The notes under the pieces: model-generated
What the model saw: only the letters and a program-made list of their open reading frames with translations
Database searches by the model: none
What the model was told of the DNA's origin: nothing
Position numbers and translations under genes: made by a program
Part shown: piece after piece, positions 19,407 through 29,130 of the stretch
Layout: every line of letters starts with the position of its first letter
How positions within the stretch are numbered: position 1 is the first letter of the stretch
NCBI GenBank assembly: GCA_017469525.1
Contig: JAFUGG010000013.1
Location: forward strand, 221,568 to 285,567
Length of the DNA: 64,000 nucleotides
Reading direction: 5' to 3'
Source of the DNA: Bacteroidaceae bacterium
GTDB lineage: Bacteria; Bacteroidota; Bacteroidia; Bacteroidales; Bacteroidaceae

Positions 19407-22400
19407 TCACCAAAGAGCAAGCCTCTTTTGTCCGTTCTGGATGTAAATACTCTTGGGCTGCTTCTCATTCACCATTTGGCCGCTGAGAGTATAGATGTTC
19501 ATGTCTGTCTCTGTCCTGGACGTCTGACGCACCTGGACAGACTGTATACCGTCGTCTATGTCTGGTTCAAGCATCTTATCGCGAAAGGCATTGATGACAG
19601 CATTGGTGAAACCGAAGTACGATTTCACATACTCGCGGAATTTATCCTCGAGGGTCTCACCCTTCATGGTTTCGACGGCTGCAAACATCTCGTCGAGCTG
19701 CCCCTTGCTGCATGGGGTACCCCAGTAGGAGAAATTGGTCAGCTCATAGTCCTTGTATATGTCGCTCTTGCTCATGCCAAGCAGTCCCTCGAGCAGGAAG
19801 GCAAGTGTGCCTGTCCTGTCACGGCCTATGGCACAATGGAAATAAACTGGTTTTTCGGCCCTCACCTGTGTGAACACGTATTGCAAGGCTGTCTTGTATG
19901 TGGCCTTGGAGCCAGTGAGGCCGTTCATGTGGCTGGCAGTCTGCCCTAAAGGTGTACGTTTGTAACTGATGTCTGTACCCAGCACAGACCGTGTGATGCT
20001 CTTTGCTTCTGAGTCGCTACGCAGGTCGAGTTCTGCCTTGATGCCAGCCTGTCGCAATGCCTCGATGCCTTCGGGCTCCAGCGAGTGACCGCCGTTCCAC
20101 TCTCCTCCACGGAACAGTTTGCCGTACTTCACTCGGCACCCGTTGGCTACAGGCCAGCCGCCCAGGTCACGCACATTGGCTGTCCCATCGGCTTTGAGGT
20201 GACGCATCTGTCCGGAAGTGAAGAACGAGAAGTATCCGAGAACTCTCTGCTCATCATCAGGAGTCTGGGCTGTTATCTTGCAATAATATGTACGACGGGG
20301 AATGAGATTATAAATCTCGTATGAAGCCGCATCTAAAGGCACTTCGCATTTCACGGCATTGGCAAAGTCGGGGTTCTCGCTCCACGTTATCCATTGTGCC
20401 TGGGCAGTAGTGTCTTGTGTCCAGAAGACTTCCACAGGCACAGGCCAGTCACGGCGTTCTGGCGGGTTCTGGTTGTAGGTGCTCACCTTGCTTGCATCGT
20501 CCTGGGTGTACTCGAAGTCGTGCACGAAGCCACGCACCCTGCCGTTCTCGAGGTTGTAGTCCATGCTGAACGTGCCGGTGGCAGCGGGATGCAGCCTCCA
20601 CATCTGGCGTGTCGTGTATGTACCGTTGTAGGTGCGTACCCTGGAGCCCGTATAGCTGTATGGCATCGTCGATGGGCCTTGAATCTTGAAGCTTCCGCCC
20701 TGTGCCCATGTTATGGTTTGCTCGCAGTCCGGCTCCTGTGTCAGCGAGATGGGTCTGTTGGAAGTGTTGGAACCTACCACAGTGCCCACGAACATCCCGT
20801 CCTCGCCATATTGCATCAGCCAACCTCCATTCTTGCGGGTCAGCTTGAAGTATGGCGGTGTATCGACCTCCTCAAGATTTACAACCGTCAGACCGTCAGT
20901 CTTTGCCTTGTCGGGATTGGCCGTGAGTGAGTAGCCAGGGAAGGCCACATTCTCAAAGCAGTAATAGCCTTCGTGGAGCGGATAGCAGTAGAGGCTGTTG
21001 TAGGCCGATATGATGCCGTTGACGGCTTTGTTGAGCTGCTCGAGGGTTGCAGTCTCGTCGAGGCTTTTAGCCTCGGCAATGATATTGTTCAGAGCCTCGA
21101 CGCTACTTGCGGAATAGCATCCAGGGTCTGTGCCGACGGCATCACCTGCCGGAACCTTCGCCGTATAGTCGGCAAGCACCTTTTGCAGGTCCTCGTAAGA
21201 AACCTCTTCCCAAAGGTCGCCGATGATATCGTACTCGCTCCAAGCAGCATCGGCCATGAAAGCCTGGTACATTGATGGGCGTACGTGGACATTGGCTCCA
21301 TTGAAACTGAAGGTATAGGTGCGAAGCTTGGGCACAGCATCGCAGTTCATAAAGACTTCGTACTTTTTCGCACCGTAGATGCAGAGTTTGTCGCCCCATG
21401 TGTTGGCTGCTATGTTCTCGCCGAAGATTATCTTTTCCAGTACCTTATTATAGCCCAATGCCTCATAGTCCATCAGAGTCACGGAGTTTGGCAGGACTAT
21501 CTCCGTAAGCTGTGTCTGATAGATGGCTTTGTAGCCAAGGCTGGTGATACCCTCGGGCAGGTTCAGCGCAGTGACGTCGGCAAAGTGGAAAGCGTAGTCA
21601 CCGATGGCCGTCACGTCGTATGTGGTGCCCTTGATGGTCACCTGGGCCGGTATCGTCACCTCGCCGATATATGTACATTTGTTGGAAGCTGATGGCTGTG
21701 CAGCATTGGGATATGTTACAGCCACGGTTTTGTCGCCCGTGAACATGTACTTGATGCCATCGATAGTCATGTCATCGTCGGTGACTTCGGTGTCGTTGTG
21801 CGGAACGGGGAATTCTGCTCCCTGGGTCCAATTGTAGATATTCAGTTTTTCGGGCAAGGTGCCGTCGGTGAGTTGCGCTGCGGTGACGAAGGTGACGCTT
21901 GGTACCTTCGTCGCTGCCGTAGAGCTGCCTGCAACGGACAAGCCCTGCAGGACATAGTTGTTGACAAACGATGTGGCATCCGAGGTGCTGTTGCCTACCA
22001 GAGCGCCACTTCGGGTAGCACCCGAGGGACTGGTGATGGTGCCGATGCTCAGATTGTTTGCTATGCTCAGTCCGCTCCTTGCGCTGCTGCTATAGCCCAC
22101 GATACCTCCCTGATAAGCACTTCCGCTTGCTGTGCCTGTGGAGATGAGTGAACCGGCAAAGAGACAGTTGCTCACGGTGGTGTTGTTGGCATCGGGCCAT
22201 CCTAAGATGCCAGCCACCTGCAGGTTGGTGGCTTCGCCGTCTATCGTTCCGTCATACACACAACGGGTGATGGTGCTTCCTTCTGCCCTGACCACAATGC
22301 CTGCCATGCGTAGCGACACAGAAGTTACTGTAGGATTGGTGATGTCCACCGAGCACCAGATATCCCTTATCTTATGAGCACCGTTCGAGGATGCTACCAC

Positions 22401-23642
22401 GCCTGCTGCGAAGTGATCATATGTGGTTCCGGAAGCAACTACTGATCCTGATATCTCGAAGTCGTGAACATCCTTTGTGCCACTGTGATATCCGATGAAG
22501 GCAGAGAAGCTAACAGAAGCATCGGCCTGTATCTTGAGGTTCCTGATGCTATGTCCTTGCCCGTCAAATTCTCCACTGTGTTTGTTGACACCATTTCCCA
22601 TAGGTGTCCAAAGGCGGTTCTCGAGGTCAATGTCTGCTGTAAGGCGAGCATTGGCAACTGTTGTTCCGTTGTTCACCATGAAGGCCAGCCAGAAGAGTTT
22701 ACCGCCATTGTCTATCTGGTAGTATCCGTCACTGTCTTGACGGGCGGGTTCAAAGGGAGCGGTGTTACAGGTGCAGAAGCCGTTGACGTAGTTGTGCTCA
22801 TGCGAGCGAGAGGTAGCAATGATGATGTTAGGCACGTTGCGAACCGCACCGCCACTGAGTCTGTTTACCACACCGGCGCCAGACACCCAAAGTGTCGATG
22901 AGCCACCACCGTCAAGGTTTATGGCATCCGTCAATCCGAGGTCTTCGGCAAGGGAGACCATGTTGGCGGTGGAGAAGCCTGTTGCCCCATCAAGACGTCC
23001 CTCCATCACCACCATATAAACTGTTCCGTCTGCCGTCTTGCCAAGCATCGTTCGGGGGTGTGGACCGTAAAACCCTTCACCGCCTATGTTGGCATCCACA
23101 CTGACTCCACCCCGACGGATGATGGGTCCGGCGATGACAAAGGCATCGTACTTCTTTCCCCAACTGGCAAGTGTGGCAGACGAGGTGGAGGCTGTGCAGG
23201 GTTCGATGGTGAAGTTGCCGTCTTTGAAGCATAAGGCACCGTTGCAACGGGCAAATTCCTCGGGTGCAGTGGTTGTTATCTCAGAGCCATACATCCAGAC
23301 GGCTGTCGTGGAAGAATAGGTGCTCATGTTGAAATAGCTGCCGTTGATAGCTACTGCGGCGCCGGCCTCAATGGCGAGGCTGTTTGTGCCTTGCGAAGAA
23401 TGCTCTTTGTCGAAGAGCATGGTGCTCATCGCTGCTGAGGAATATTTGGCAATCGCCACTGCCTGAGCAGAGCCATACAGGTCAGTAAAAGTGGTACGGC
23501 CGTACGTCACTCCGTCGCGTTCCTGCCAATTCCAATCGGCACTGGCCAGTATCGAAGCATAGTCTGTGCCCTGTGCGACTTGTGCCGTAGCAAAAAAGAG
23601 AAGCAGAACCAGAAGGGCTCTGAGGGTTGTTGTTAGTTTCAT
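19407..23642 (-). CDS. Multidomain surface protein: phosphodiester glycosidase, LRR and tyrosine-type phosphatase
   Basis: 1411 residues from ATG 23642; the frame continues upstream, but only this start gives a clean signal peptide (LRALLVLLLFFATAQVAQG). In order: an NAGPA-type phosphodiester glycosidase domain (about 60-310, with DAINLDGGGSSTLW), GLUG-like repeats (about 340-600), BspA-type LRR_5 repeats (about 650-790), a FIVAR-like helical segment (about 850-910), a beta-rich region, a dual-specificity/tyrosine phosphatase domain (about 1090-1330) with the active-site loop HCAIGRDRTG, and a C-terminal tail (IYTLSGQMV, IYIQNGQKRL) resembling a secretion sorting signal. The last gene of the long minus-strand group. 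Substrate unknown; domain boundaries approximate. Confidence 0.82.
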   Translation of the reverse strand: MKLTTTLRALLVLLLFFATAQVAQGTDYASILASADWNWQERDGVTYGRTTFTDLYGSAQAVAIAKYSSAAMSTMLFDKEHSSQGTNSLAIEAGAAVAINGSYFNMSTYSSTTAVWMYGSEITTTAPEEFARCNGALCFKDGNFTIEPCTASTSSATLASWGKKYDAFVIAGPIIRRGGVSVDANIGGEGFYGPHPRTMLGKTADGTVYMVVMEGRLDGATGFSTANMVSLAEDLGLTDAINLDGGGSSTLWVSGAGVVNRLSGGAVRNVPNIIIATSRSHEHNYVNGFCTCNTAPFEPARQDSDGYYQIDNGGKLFWLAFMVNNGTTVANARLTADIDLENRLWTPMGNGVNKHSGEFDGQGHSIRNLKIQADASVSFSAFIGYHSGTKDVHDFEISGSVVASGTTYDHFAAGVVASSNGAHKIRDIWCSVDITNPTVTSVSLRMAGIVVRAEGSTITRCVYDGTIDGEATNLQVAGILGWPDANNTTVSNCLFAGSLISTGTASGSAYQGGIVGYSSSARSGLSIANNLSIGTITSPSGATRSGALVGNSTSDATSFVNNYVLQGLSVAGSSTAATKVPSVTFVTAAQLTDGTLPEKLNIYNWTQGAEFPVPHNDTEVTDDDMTIDGIKYMFTGDKTVAVTYPNAAQPSASNKCTYIGEVTIPAQVTIKGTTYDVTAIGDYAFHFADVTALNLPEGITSLGYKAIYQTQLTEIVLPNSVTLMDYEALGYNKVLEKIIFGENIAANTWGDKLCIYGAKKYEVFMNCDAVPKLRTYTFSFNGANVHVRPSMYQAFMADAAWSEYDIIGDLWEEVSYEDLQKVLADYTAKVPAGDAVGTDPGCYSASSVEALNNIIAEAKSLDETATLEQLNKAVNGIISAYNSLYCYPLHEGYYCFENVAFPGYSLTANPDKAKTDGLTVVNLEEVDTPPYFKLTRKNGGWLMQYGEDGMFVGTVVGSNTSNRPISLTQEPDCEQTITWAQGGSFKIQGPSTMPYSYTGSRVRTYNGTYTTRQMWRLHPAATGTFSMDYNLENGRVRGFVHDFEYTQDDASKVSTYNQNPPERRDWPVPVEVFWTQDTTAQAQWITWSENPDFANAVKCEVPLDAASYEIYNLIPRRTYYCKITAQTPDDEQRVLGYFSFFTSGQMRHLKADGTANVRDLGGWPVANGCRVKYGKLFRGGEWNGGHSLEPEGIEALRQAGIKAELDLRSDSEAKSITRSVLGTDISYKRTPLGQTASHMNGLTGSKATYKTALQYVFTQVRAEKPVYFHCAIGRDRTGTLAFLLEGLLGMSKSDIYKDYELTNFSYWGTPCSKGQLDEMFAAVETMKGETLEDKFREYVKSYFGFTNAVINAFRDKMLEPDIDDGIQSVQVRQTSRTETDMNIYTLSGQMVNEKQPKSIYIQNGQKRLALW

Positions 23643-23653
23643 ATGTATCTTCT

Positions 23654-25912
23654 TTAGAGACTTCCGTTTACAAAGGCTTCGGCTTCTTTCAGGGTGTCGA
23701 GCTTGCCGACGTCCATGAGCTTCAGCCCGGGCTGGATGTGGCCATATATGGGCTCCTTGTCGCAGACGCTTAGGTAGAAGTCGATGATGCTGAACTTGTC
23801 TCCCCATTCGTCGAAGTACCTAAACAGACGTGGGTTCATATAATGGATGCCGGCAAAGGCGTACCTCTGGTAGTGCCGGGGGTCGAGACCCGGATAGGGA
23901 CTGCGCACTTCACCTGTGCCGGTGTTGGTCCACCCCACGAGCCTCATGTCGTCGTCGAAGAGAAGAAGGCGCTGGGTCTCGCGCTGGCTGACGAGCAGCG
24001 TTGCTGCCCTGCCTCGTCCTGCTTCTGCCAGGGCGCGCAGGTCGGCATTGCTCAGAATGTCAACATTGTGGATGAGGAAGCCATCCTGAGCATCACGAAG
24101 CAGAGGCTCGGCATGTTTGATGCCGCCGCCTGTCTCGAGCAGTTGCTCGCGTTCGTCGCTGAAAAGGATGCGCATCTGCATGGGGTGCTGCTGGCACCAG
24201 TCCTCTATCATGTCGGCTAAGTGATGGACGTTGATGACTACATCGTTGAAACCGGATGCTTTCAGTTTGCTAAGCAAATGCTCAATCAAAGGCTTTCCAG
24301 CGACAGGCACGAGAGCCTTTGGCATGGTGTCGGTGAGTGGCTTGAGACGTGTCCCCAGGCCTGCGGCAAAGACCATGCAGCGGGCTGGCGTCAGCACCTG
24401 CTCTATGCCCCTTTCACGATGGTAGATGTGCACCTCGATGCCGAACTTCCTGTGGATGTGCTCGGCAAGATGCTGGGCACTATAGACGCTGCGATGCTGA
24501 CCGCCAGTGCAGCCGAAGCTGAACATGAGGCTGGTGAAGCCTCGCTGGATGTAGCGCGCGATGTGTGCATCTGCCAGTTTGTAAACGCTCTCCAGGAAGG
24601 TCAGTATCTCCCCGTCGTCCTCGAGGAAGCGAATGACGGGCTCGTCGAGTCCTGTCAACTGTTTGTATGGTTCGTAACGCCCCGGGTTGTGCGTGCTGCG
24701 GCAGTCGAAGACATATCCTCCGCCGTTGCCACTCGTATCCTCCGGAATACCTTTCTTATAAGAGAAACTGAACACGCGAACGACCAGGGGACCTTGTGCA
24801 TCGTAGCGGGAGAATGTGGCCGGTCCGTCCTGCGGATGAGCATTGTATGGGTTGAGTTCTGTGGTCTTGAAGCCGTCGGCACGCGTCACTTCTTTCTGTG
24901 TTTCTGCCTTAAACTGAGGCATTGACACAAGGGCGGTAAGTACCTCGTTCAGATATGGATAAGGGCATCCGCCTTCACCAAGCAATTCTCGAAGGCTTTC
25001 CATTGCAGGGGGGATGCTTTCGAGGAAGTGTTTCTTGCGCTCGAAGTATCCACGGAAGCCATAGGCGCCAAGCACTTGGAGCAGCCGGAAGAGCACCTGG
25101 AGCTGCAGTCCCTGGCGGAATTGTTTCTCGCTGACCTCCCGGTACCGGCTCAAGCTCTGCAGGTACACCCCTATGAGCTCCTCGCGAAGCTTCTTCGGGT
25201 AGCGTGCCGAGGCTTGCCAAAGGAAACTTGCCACGTCGTACTGAACGGGACCTCGCCGACCGCCCTGGAAGTCGATGAAGAAGGGATTTCCCTGGCTGTC
25301 GAGCATGACGTTGCGGGCTTGGAAGTCGCGATACATGAAGGCGCTGCCGGGGATGCCGGCGATGTCGCGTGCCATGAGACGGAAGGATGCCTCGAGCTTC
25401 AGTTCGTGGAAGTCGAGTCCTGTGGCTTTTAGGAAGCAATACTTGAAGTAATTGAGGTCGAACAGGACGTTTGTCTCGTCGAGAGCTTCCTGCGGATAGC
25501 ATTGCGAAAAGTCGAGCCCCTGTGCTCCACGAATCTGCATGGCAGGCAGTGCGGCAATGGTCCGCCTGAGCAGTTCTTTTTCATGGGCATTATAGCGGCC
25601 TCCTGCTTCCCGTCCACCTTTCAGGGCATCGAAGAGAGACCGGTTGCCGAGGTCGCTCTGGAGGTAACGCAAGCCGTCCTTGCTCTCTGCAATAACCTGC
25701 GGAACCGGCAGTCCAGCCTCGGCGAAATGCTTGGCCAGATAACAGAAGGCATGGTTCTCGTCGCGGCTGGTGCCGACAGCACCTATCAGCGTGCTGCCGT
25801 CCGTTCCCGTCAGGCGATAGTACTTGCGGTTGCTTCCGGCACCGGCAATGGCATCTGCGCAGGCCACTTCAAGTCCCGTTGCTTCTTTATACAGTTGCTT
25901 CAGTTTTTCCAT
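23654..25912 (-). CDS. Triple fusion: sugar kinase (AmgK-like), RapZ C-terminal domain, nucleotidyltransferase (MurU-like)
   Basis: 752 residues in three parts. Residues 1 to about 335 are an aminoglycoside-phosphotransferase-fold kinase (SAFMYRDFQARNVML, FFIDFQGGRRGPVQYDVASFLW). About 372-505 match the RapZ C-terminal domain (FSFSYKKGIPED, VFDCRSTHNPG, FSFGCTGGQHRSVY). About 510-752 are a nucleotidyltransferase (MVFAAGLGTRLKPLTDTMPKALVPVAGKPLIEHLL, HNVDIL). AmgK plus MurU convert recycled MurNAc to UDP-MurNAc in some Gram-negatives; RapZ senses glucosamine-6-phosphate in enterobacteria. The fusion points to one polypeptide for cell-wall sugar salvage; the substrate is inference. Overlaps the permease gene by 13 bases. 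Confidence 0.85.
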   Translation of the reverse strand: MEKLKQLYKEATGLEVACADAIAGAGSNRKYYRLTGTDGSTLIGAVGTSRDENHAFCYLAKHFAEAGLPVPQVIAESKDGLRYLQSDLGNRSLFDALKGGREAGGRYNAHEKELLRRTIAALPAMQIRGAQGLDFSQCYPQEALDETNVLFDLNYFKYCFLKATGLDFHELKLEASFRLMARDIAGIPGSAFMYRDFQARNVMLDSQGNPFFIDFQGGRRGPVQYDVASFLWQASARYPKKLREELIGVYLQSLSRYREVSEKQFRQGLQLQVLFRLLQVLGAYGFRGYFERKKHFLESIPPAMESLRELLGEGGCPYPYLNEVLTALVSMPQFKAETQKEVTRADGFKTTELNPYNAHPQDGPATFSRYDAQGPLVVRVFSFSYKKGIPEDTSGNGGGYVFDCRSTHNPGRYEPYKQLTGLDEPVIRFLEDDGEILTFLESVYKLADAHIARYIQRGFTSLMFSFGCTGGQHRSVYSAQHLAEHIHRKFGIEVHIYHRERGIEQVLTPARCMVFAAGLGTRLKPLTDTMPKALVPVAGKPLIEHLLSKLKASGFNDVVINVHHLADMIEDWCQQHPMQMRILFSDEREQLLETGGGIKHAEPLLRDAQDGFLIHNVDILSNADLRALAEAGRGRAATLLVSQRETQRLLLFDDDMRLVGWTNTGTGEVRSPYPGLDPRHYQRYAFAGIHYMNPRLFRYFDEWGDKFSIIDFYLSVCDKEPIYGHIQPGLKLMDVGKLDTLKEAEAFVNGSL

Positions 25913-27102
25913 ATGATATTAATGCGATGACGAATGATGATGGCATTGGCAAGACTAATCACCATGAAAAGCACTACGCCAAGCATCAGCGCCGGCAGGA
26001 TGCTGCCCTCAGCCATCTGAGGGAATACGGCATGGAGCCTTTGCAGATATAAAGTGCGTATGTACCAAAGAACACCAGCAGCAAGAAACAGCAGTACGGC
26101 ATTCATGCCGATGGTGAGCAGTTGGTACGGCATTGCTACCCTTGCCGGGCTATAGCCGATGAGTAGCAGGGTGCGCATTTTTTCGGTGTTCTTCTCCACA
26201 AGAAGATAAACGGAGAGCATGAGAATGTAGAAGCTAAGCAGGCTGATGAGCAAGCCCACCAACATTACGATGCCAGAGGCGAGCCTCAGAAAGAAGGTCA
26301 TGCGGCCTGCATCCAACTTGTCGTCCTCCATCTCGTAGCCCTTCCGGTTGATGTATTCGACGATGGCATCGTCGGCTGGATTGCTGACTTCCAAGATGAT
26401 GCGCGATGGTTCGGCAGCCTCGTCGGGTGCATAGCGGGCATTGCTCCAGCGGATGAAGCTCTCTGGGGCAAGAATGGTGTTGAGCCTTGTGGAGAAACCT
26501 ATCACACGACCTTTGATGTATTCGTTCAGACCATTGCCACGCATGGAGATTGTCATCTCCACCATTCCCACGACACCTTCCGAGAGCTTGGGCAGGTTCT
26601 GGCTCTGTGCGAAGCCAAAGTTATAGATGGCCAGATAGGTCTTTGGAAGGATGATGGGCACAAAATCATCGCCCTCGCTGAAGTGCCATTTTTGCAGGTC
26701 CACATCAACGAAAGCATCGGGTACGCTCTCGAAGAACATCTCTGTGCCTATCTGTGCCACGCCGTCGATGCCCATGCTGCAAGAGACCTTGTACTGGCTG
26801 GCAGTGAAGGCTCCTACCCTCTTGGCAAATGGTTGCGATTCCAGTTCTTTCATTTCCCTTTCCGAGAAGGTACCAACGGAGCCCAAACCGATAGTATTGA
26901 GCGCCGAGATACGTTTGCTCAGGATGAGATAGTCTGGACGTATGAAGCCATCTTCCTCGTCGAAGACTGGTTTTACGTCTTGATAGAACTGCAGAGAAAG
27001 AAGCACAATGAGCAGTCCCAGCAGGTTGGCGAAGAAAAAGCCAGCGAATTGCGGCAGGCTAATGTGCCTGCGAAGAAGTTTCCATACAAGTCTCATAGGC
27101 AC
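25900..27102 (-). CDS. ABC transporter permease, FtsX/MacB-like
   Basis: 400 residues with one N-terminal helix (FAGFFFANLLGLLIVLLSLQF), a large extracytoplasmic domain of about 220 residues and three C-terminal helices (about 275-300, 325-350, 370-392), the FtsX/LolE/MacB topology. ATG at 27102, or the one six bases on. It overlaps the ATPase gene by 10 bases and is presumably its partner; cargo unknown. Confidence 0.8.
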   Translation of the reverse strand: MPMRLVWKLLRRHISLPQFAGFFFANLLGLLIVLLSLQFYQDVKPVFDEEDGFIRPDYLILSKRISALNTIGLGSVGTFSEREMKELESQPFAKRVGAFTASQYKVSCSMGIDGVAQIGTEMFFESVPDAFVDVDLQKWHFSEGDDFVPIILPKTYLAIYNFGFAQSQNLPKLSEGVVGMVEMTISMRGNGLNEYIKGRVIGFSTRLNTILAPESFIRWSNARYAPDEAAEPSRIILEVSNPADDAIVEYINRKGYEMEDDKLDAGRMTFFLRLASGIVMLVGLLISLLSFYILMLSVYLLVEKNTEKMRTLLLIGYSPARVAMPYQLLTIGMNAVLLFLAAGVLWYIRTLYLQRLHAVFPQMAEGSILPALMLGVVLFMVISLANAIIIRHRINIIWKN

Positions 27103-27737
27103 AATGTTTTATCGTAGGCCAATTCCATGTGCTTGCCGATGCTGGTGATGACGATGCCTGCACCCTGTCGACGTGCTTCCTCCATCATGATGTCGGCCAT
27201 CATGCGGGAGTTTGTCTCGTCGAGGTGGGAAATGGGTTCATCGGCCAGCAGGAAGTCGAAGGGCTGTACCAAGGCACGTATCATGGCCACTCTCTGCTGC
27301 TGACCGAAGCTCATCAGCCGGACTGGCGACTGCATCTTTTCAGCTATGCCAAGTGCTTCGAACCACCCTTCTATCTCCTTCTTCTGCTTGAAGTGGGTCA
27401 GGCTGTTTTTTATCTCAACGTTCTCCATTGCCGTCAGTTCCGGGAAGAGCCGTAGTTCCTGAAAGAGCATGCTGATGTGGCTTTGGCGAAGCTTTGTCCA
27501 GTCGCTTGTCTTGAAGCCAAGGCTGTCCTTGCCGTCGAAGAGTATCTTGCCGTCGAAGTCCTTTCTGTAGCCAATGATGAAGCTGCAGAGCGAACTCTTG
27601 CCTGTGCCGCTGCTGGCCTCCACGAGGTAGCTCTTGCCCTTCTCCAGGGTGACATGCTGGCGCCAGATGTCGCTCTGAAGGTCTGTCCTCTGGAGAAAGA
27701 CATTTGGCAATGTATTATCGAGGTGAATGCTATTCAT
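27093..27737 (-). CDS. ABC transporter ATP-binding protein, LolD-like
   Basis: 214 residues from ATG 27737. Walker A is ASSGTGKSSL (first residue Ala-Ser rather than Gly), the signature is MSFGQQQRVAM (divergent from LSGGQ) and Walker B is FDFLLADEP, followed by the D-loop SHLDE. The closest named groups are LolD/MacB ATPases, which power lipoprotein or envelope substrate extraction. Starts 13 bases after the DUF4836 gene and overlaps the permease gene. Confidence 0.85.
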   Translation of the reverse strand: MNSIHLDNTLPNVFLQRTDLQSDIWRQHVTLEKGKSYLVEASSGTGKSSLCSFIIGYRKDFDGKILFDGKDSLGFKTSDWTKLRQSHISMLFQELRLFPELTAMENVEIKNSLTHFKQKKEIEGWFEALGIAEKMQSPVRLMSFGQQQRVAMIRALVQPFDFLLADEPISHLDETNSRMMADIMMEEARRQGAGIVITSIGKHMELAYDKTLCL

Positions 27738-27750
27738 TTTCACTGTCCTC

Positions 27751-29124
27751 TCATTCTCCCATAAGAAGGGTAACGAAATTCCCAATCACCTCCTTGACGG
27801 GCTTCTTTGTCTGTAGGCTTAACTGCATACTTTGCTGTGAATCAGCCGTGAGTGTAACTTGGTCGAGGGCATCTATCACTTCACGGATTTGCGGCACCCC
27901 CCTGAGCAGCATGTTTACCCCAGGATATGCATCCACAAGTTGAGCAATGTCGAGCGAAGCGCTCAGGTACTTGCCTTTAATCGGCAATCTCAGCGTGCCT
28001 GAATCTTTATTCTCTCCGATGTTGCTCGCGACCTTATTGCTATTTGTTATATAAAGGTACTTATCGTGCACACCAAAGAATACCTGAGTGCCCTCGTAAT
28101 CAGCAACAAAGTCTGATTCTCCAAGCCGCCTTACCCTGCTCCATTCTTCAGCATTCTCTAGGAAATCTGTATTCGAAAGCGTGGCAGTAAGGAGTACGGC
28201 AGGATGCTGCAAATCAGGTTCTGGAACGGAGATTACGACATCACCATCAATGGCCTTTATCATCATGTCAACATCCACACACAAGTTCAAGGCAAGAAGA
28301 GCGGTACGCAAGTTAGGCACTTTGCGCAACTCGGGCAAGAGCTTTTCGCCATTCATATTGAAACACACATAGGCAAAGGGATTGGCTGGAAGAACTCCGC
28401 TAAGGCCGATGTCACCCTTTATGGGGGACAGTGGCATATTGCTGAGGTCAACTGAAGATTCCATCGAAAGAGTGATGTCTTTACCTCCGAAGCGAAGAGC
28501 TGCGTTGAAGGAAGCATCCGAGAGGTCTGTCTTTGCAGGCAGATACTTCTGTACATATTCCTTGGGCAGGCTGTTCAGGGGAGCACTCAGGCTGAGGACT
28601 GTTCCCTTTCTGTCGAGCTTATCGAGGGCAGGCACATCCTTGCGAGCTTGCTTCATCAGGCTCATCATCTCTTCTCTGAGTGCATCCTGCTGCTCTTCCG
28701 CAACAGGACCGACAATCAGCAGTTTGTCTTCATCAATGCAGCCGATGCTGTTGGAATTTGCAATCCACTGGTAGCCGTTCTGCTCCTCTGATGCATAATT
28801 AAATAATGTGGCAGCCTTCAGAAGCCTTTTCACATCCTTTACATTCAACGCTACGCCAGAAAGTTCATCTTGCGTGGCGAAGGCATAGACAGGCTTTGCA
28901 AGGTTGACACCCTCCACCAAATCTTCCAGATTTCTTACGAGCTTACCGGCTTTTTCCTGCTTGAGCCCAAGTCCATCCAAGATTTCTGCAGGTTCGAACA
29001 CAGCAACCGCTGTTGCATCAGCGGGCAGCACGTCGCGGGCCTTGTCGCTGTCACGATGGAAATACCAATAGGCCGCCCCACCAATGAGCAGCAAGCAGAT
29101 AATACCAATTACAAGTTTTTTCAT
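27751..29124 (-). CDS. DUF4836 family protein
   Basis: 457 residues with a single N-terminal membrane helix or uncleaved signal (LVIGIICLLLIGGAAYWYF), then a long mixed domain with DVLPADATAVAVFEPAEILDGLG and paired segments that look like an internal duplication (VLSLSAPLNSLP; LPANPFAYVCFNMNGEKLLPEL). Family is restricted to Bacteroidota and has no established function that I know of. The neighbouring ABC pair makes an envelope role plausible. Confidence 0.75.
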   Translation of the reverse strand: MKKLVIGIICLLLIGGAAYWYFHRDSDKARDVLPADATAVAVFEPAEILDGLGLKQEKAGKLVRNLEDLVEGVNLAKPVYAFATQDELSGVALNVKDVKRLLKAATLFNYASEEQNGYQWIANSNSIGCIDEDKLLIVGPVAEEQQDALREEMMSLMKQARKDVPALDKLDRKGTVLSLSAPLNSLPKEYVQKYLPAKTDLSDASFNAALRFGGKDITLSMESSVDLSNMPLSPIKGDIGLSGVLPANPFAYVCFNMNGEKLLPELRKVPNLRTALLALNLCVDVDMMIKAIDGDVVISVPEPDLQHPAVLLTATLSNTDFLENAEEWSRVRRLGESDFVADYEGTQVFFGVHDKYLYITNSNKVASNIGENKDSGTLRLPIKGKYLSASLDIAQLVDAYPGVNMLLRGVPQIREVIDALDQVTLTADSQQSMQLSLQTKKPVKEVIGNFVTLLMGE

Positions 29125-29130
29125 CTTCCT

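Noticed and set aside
17667..19949. 760-codon open frame antisense to pfp and the surface protein gene
   Set aside because: It crosses two real genes and their promoter gap, with no recognisable motif. It is an antisense shadow.
23643..23807. N-terminal extension of the surface protein from 23807
   Set aside because: The extra residues are antisense-frame sequence within the upstream fusion gene; the signal peptide begins at 23642.
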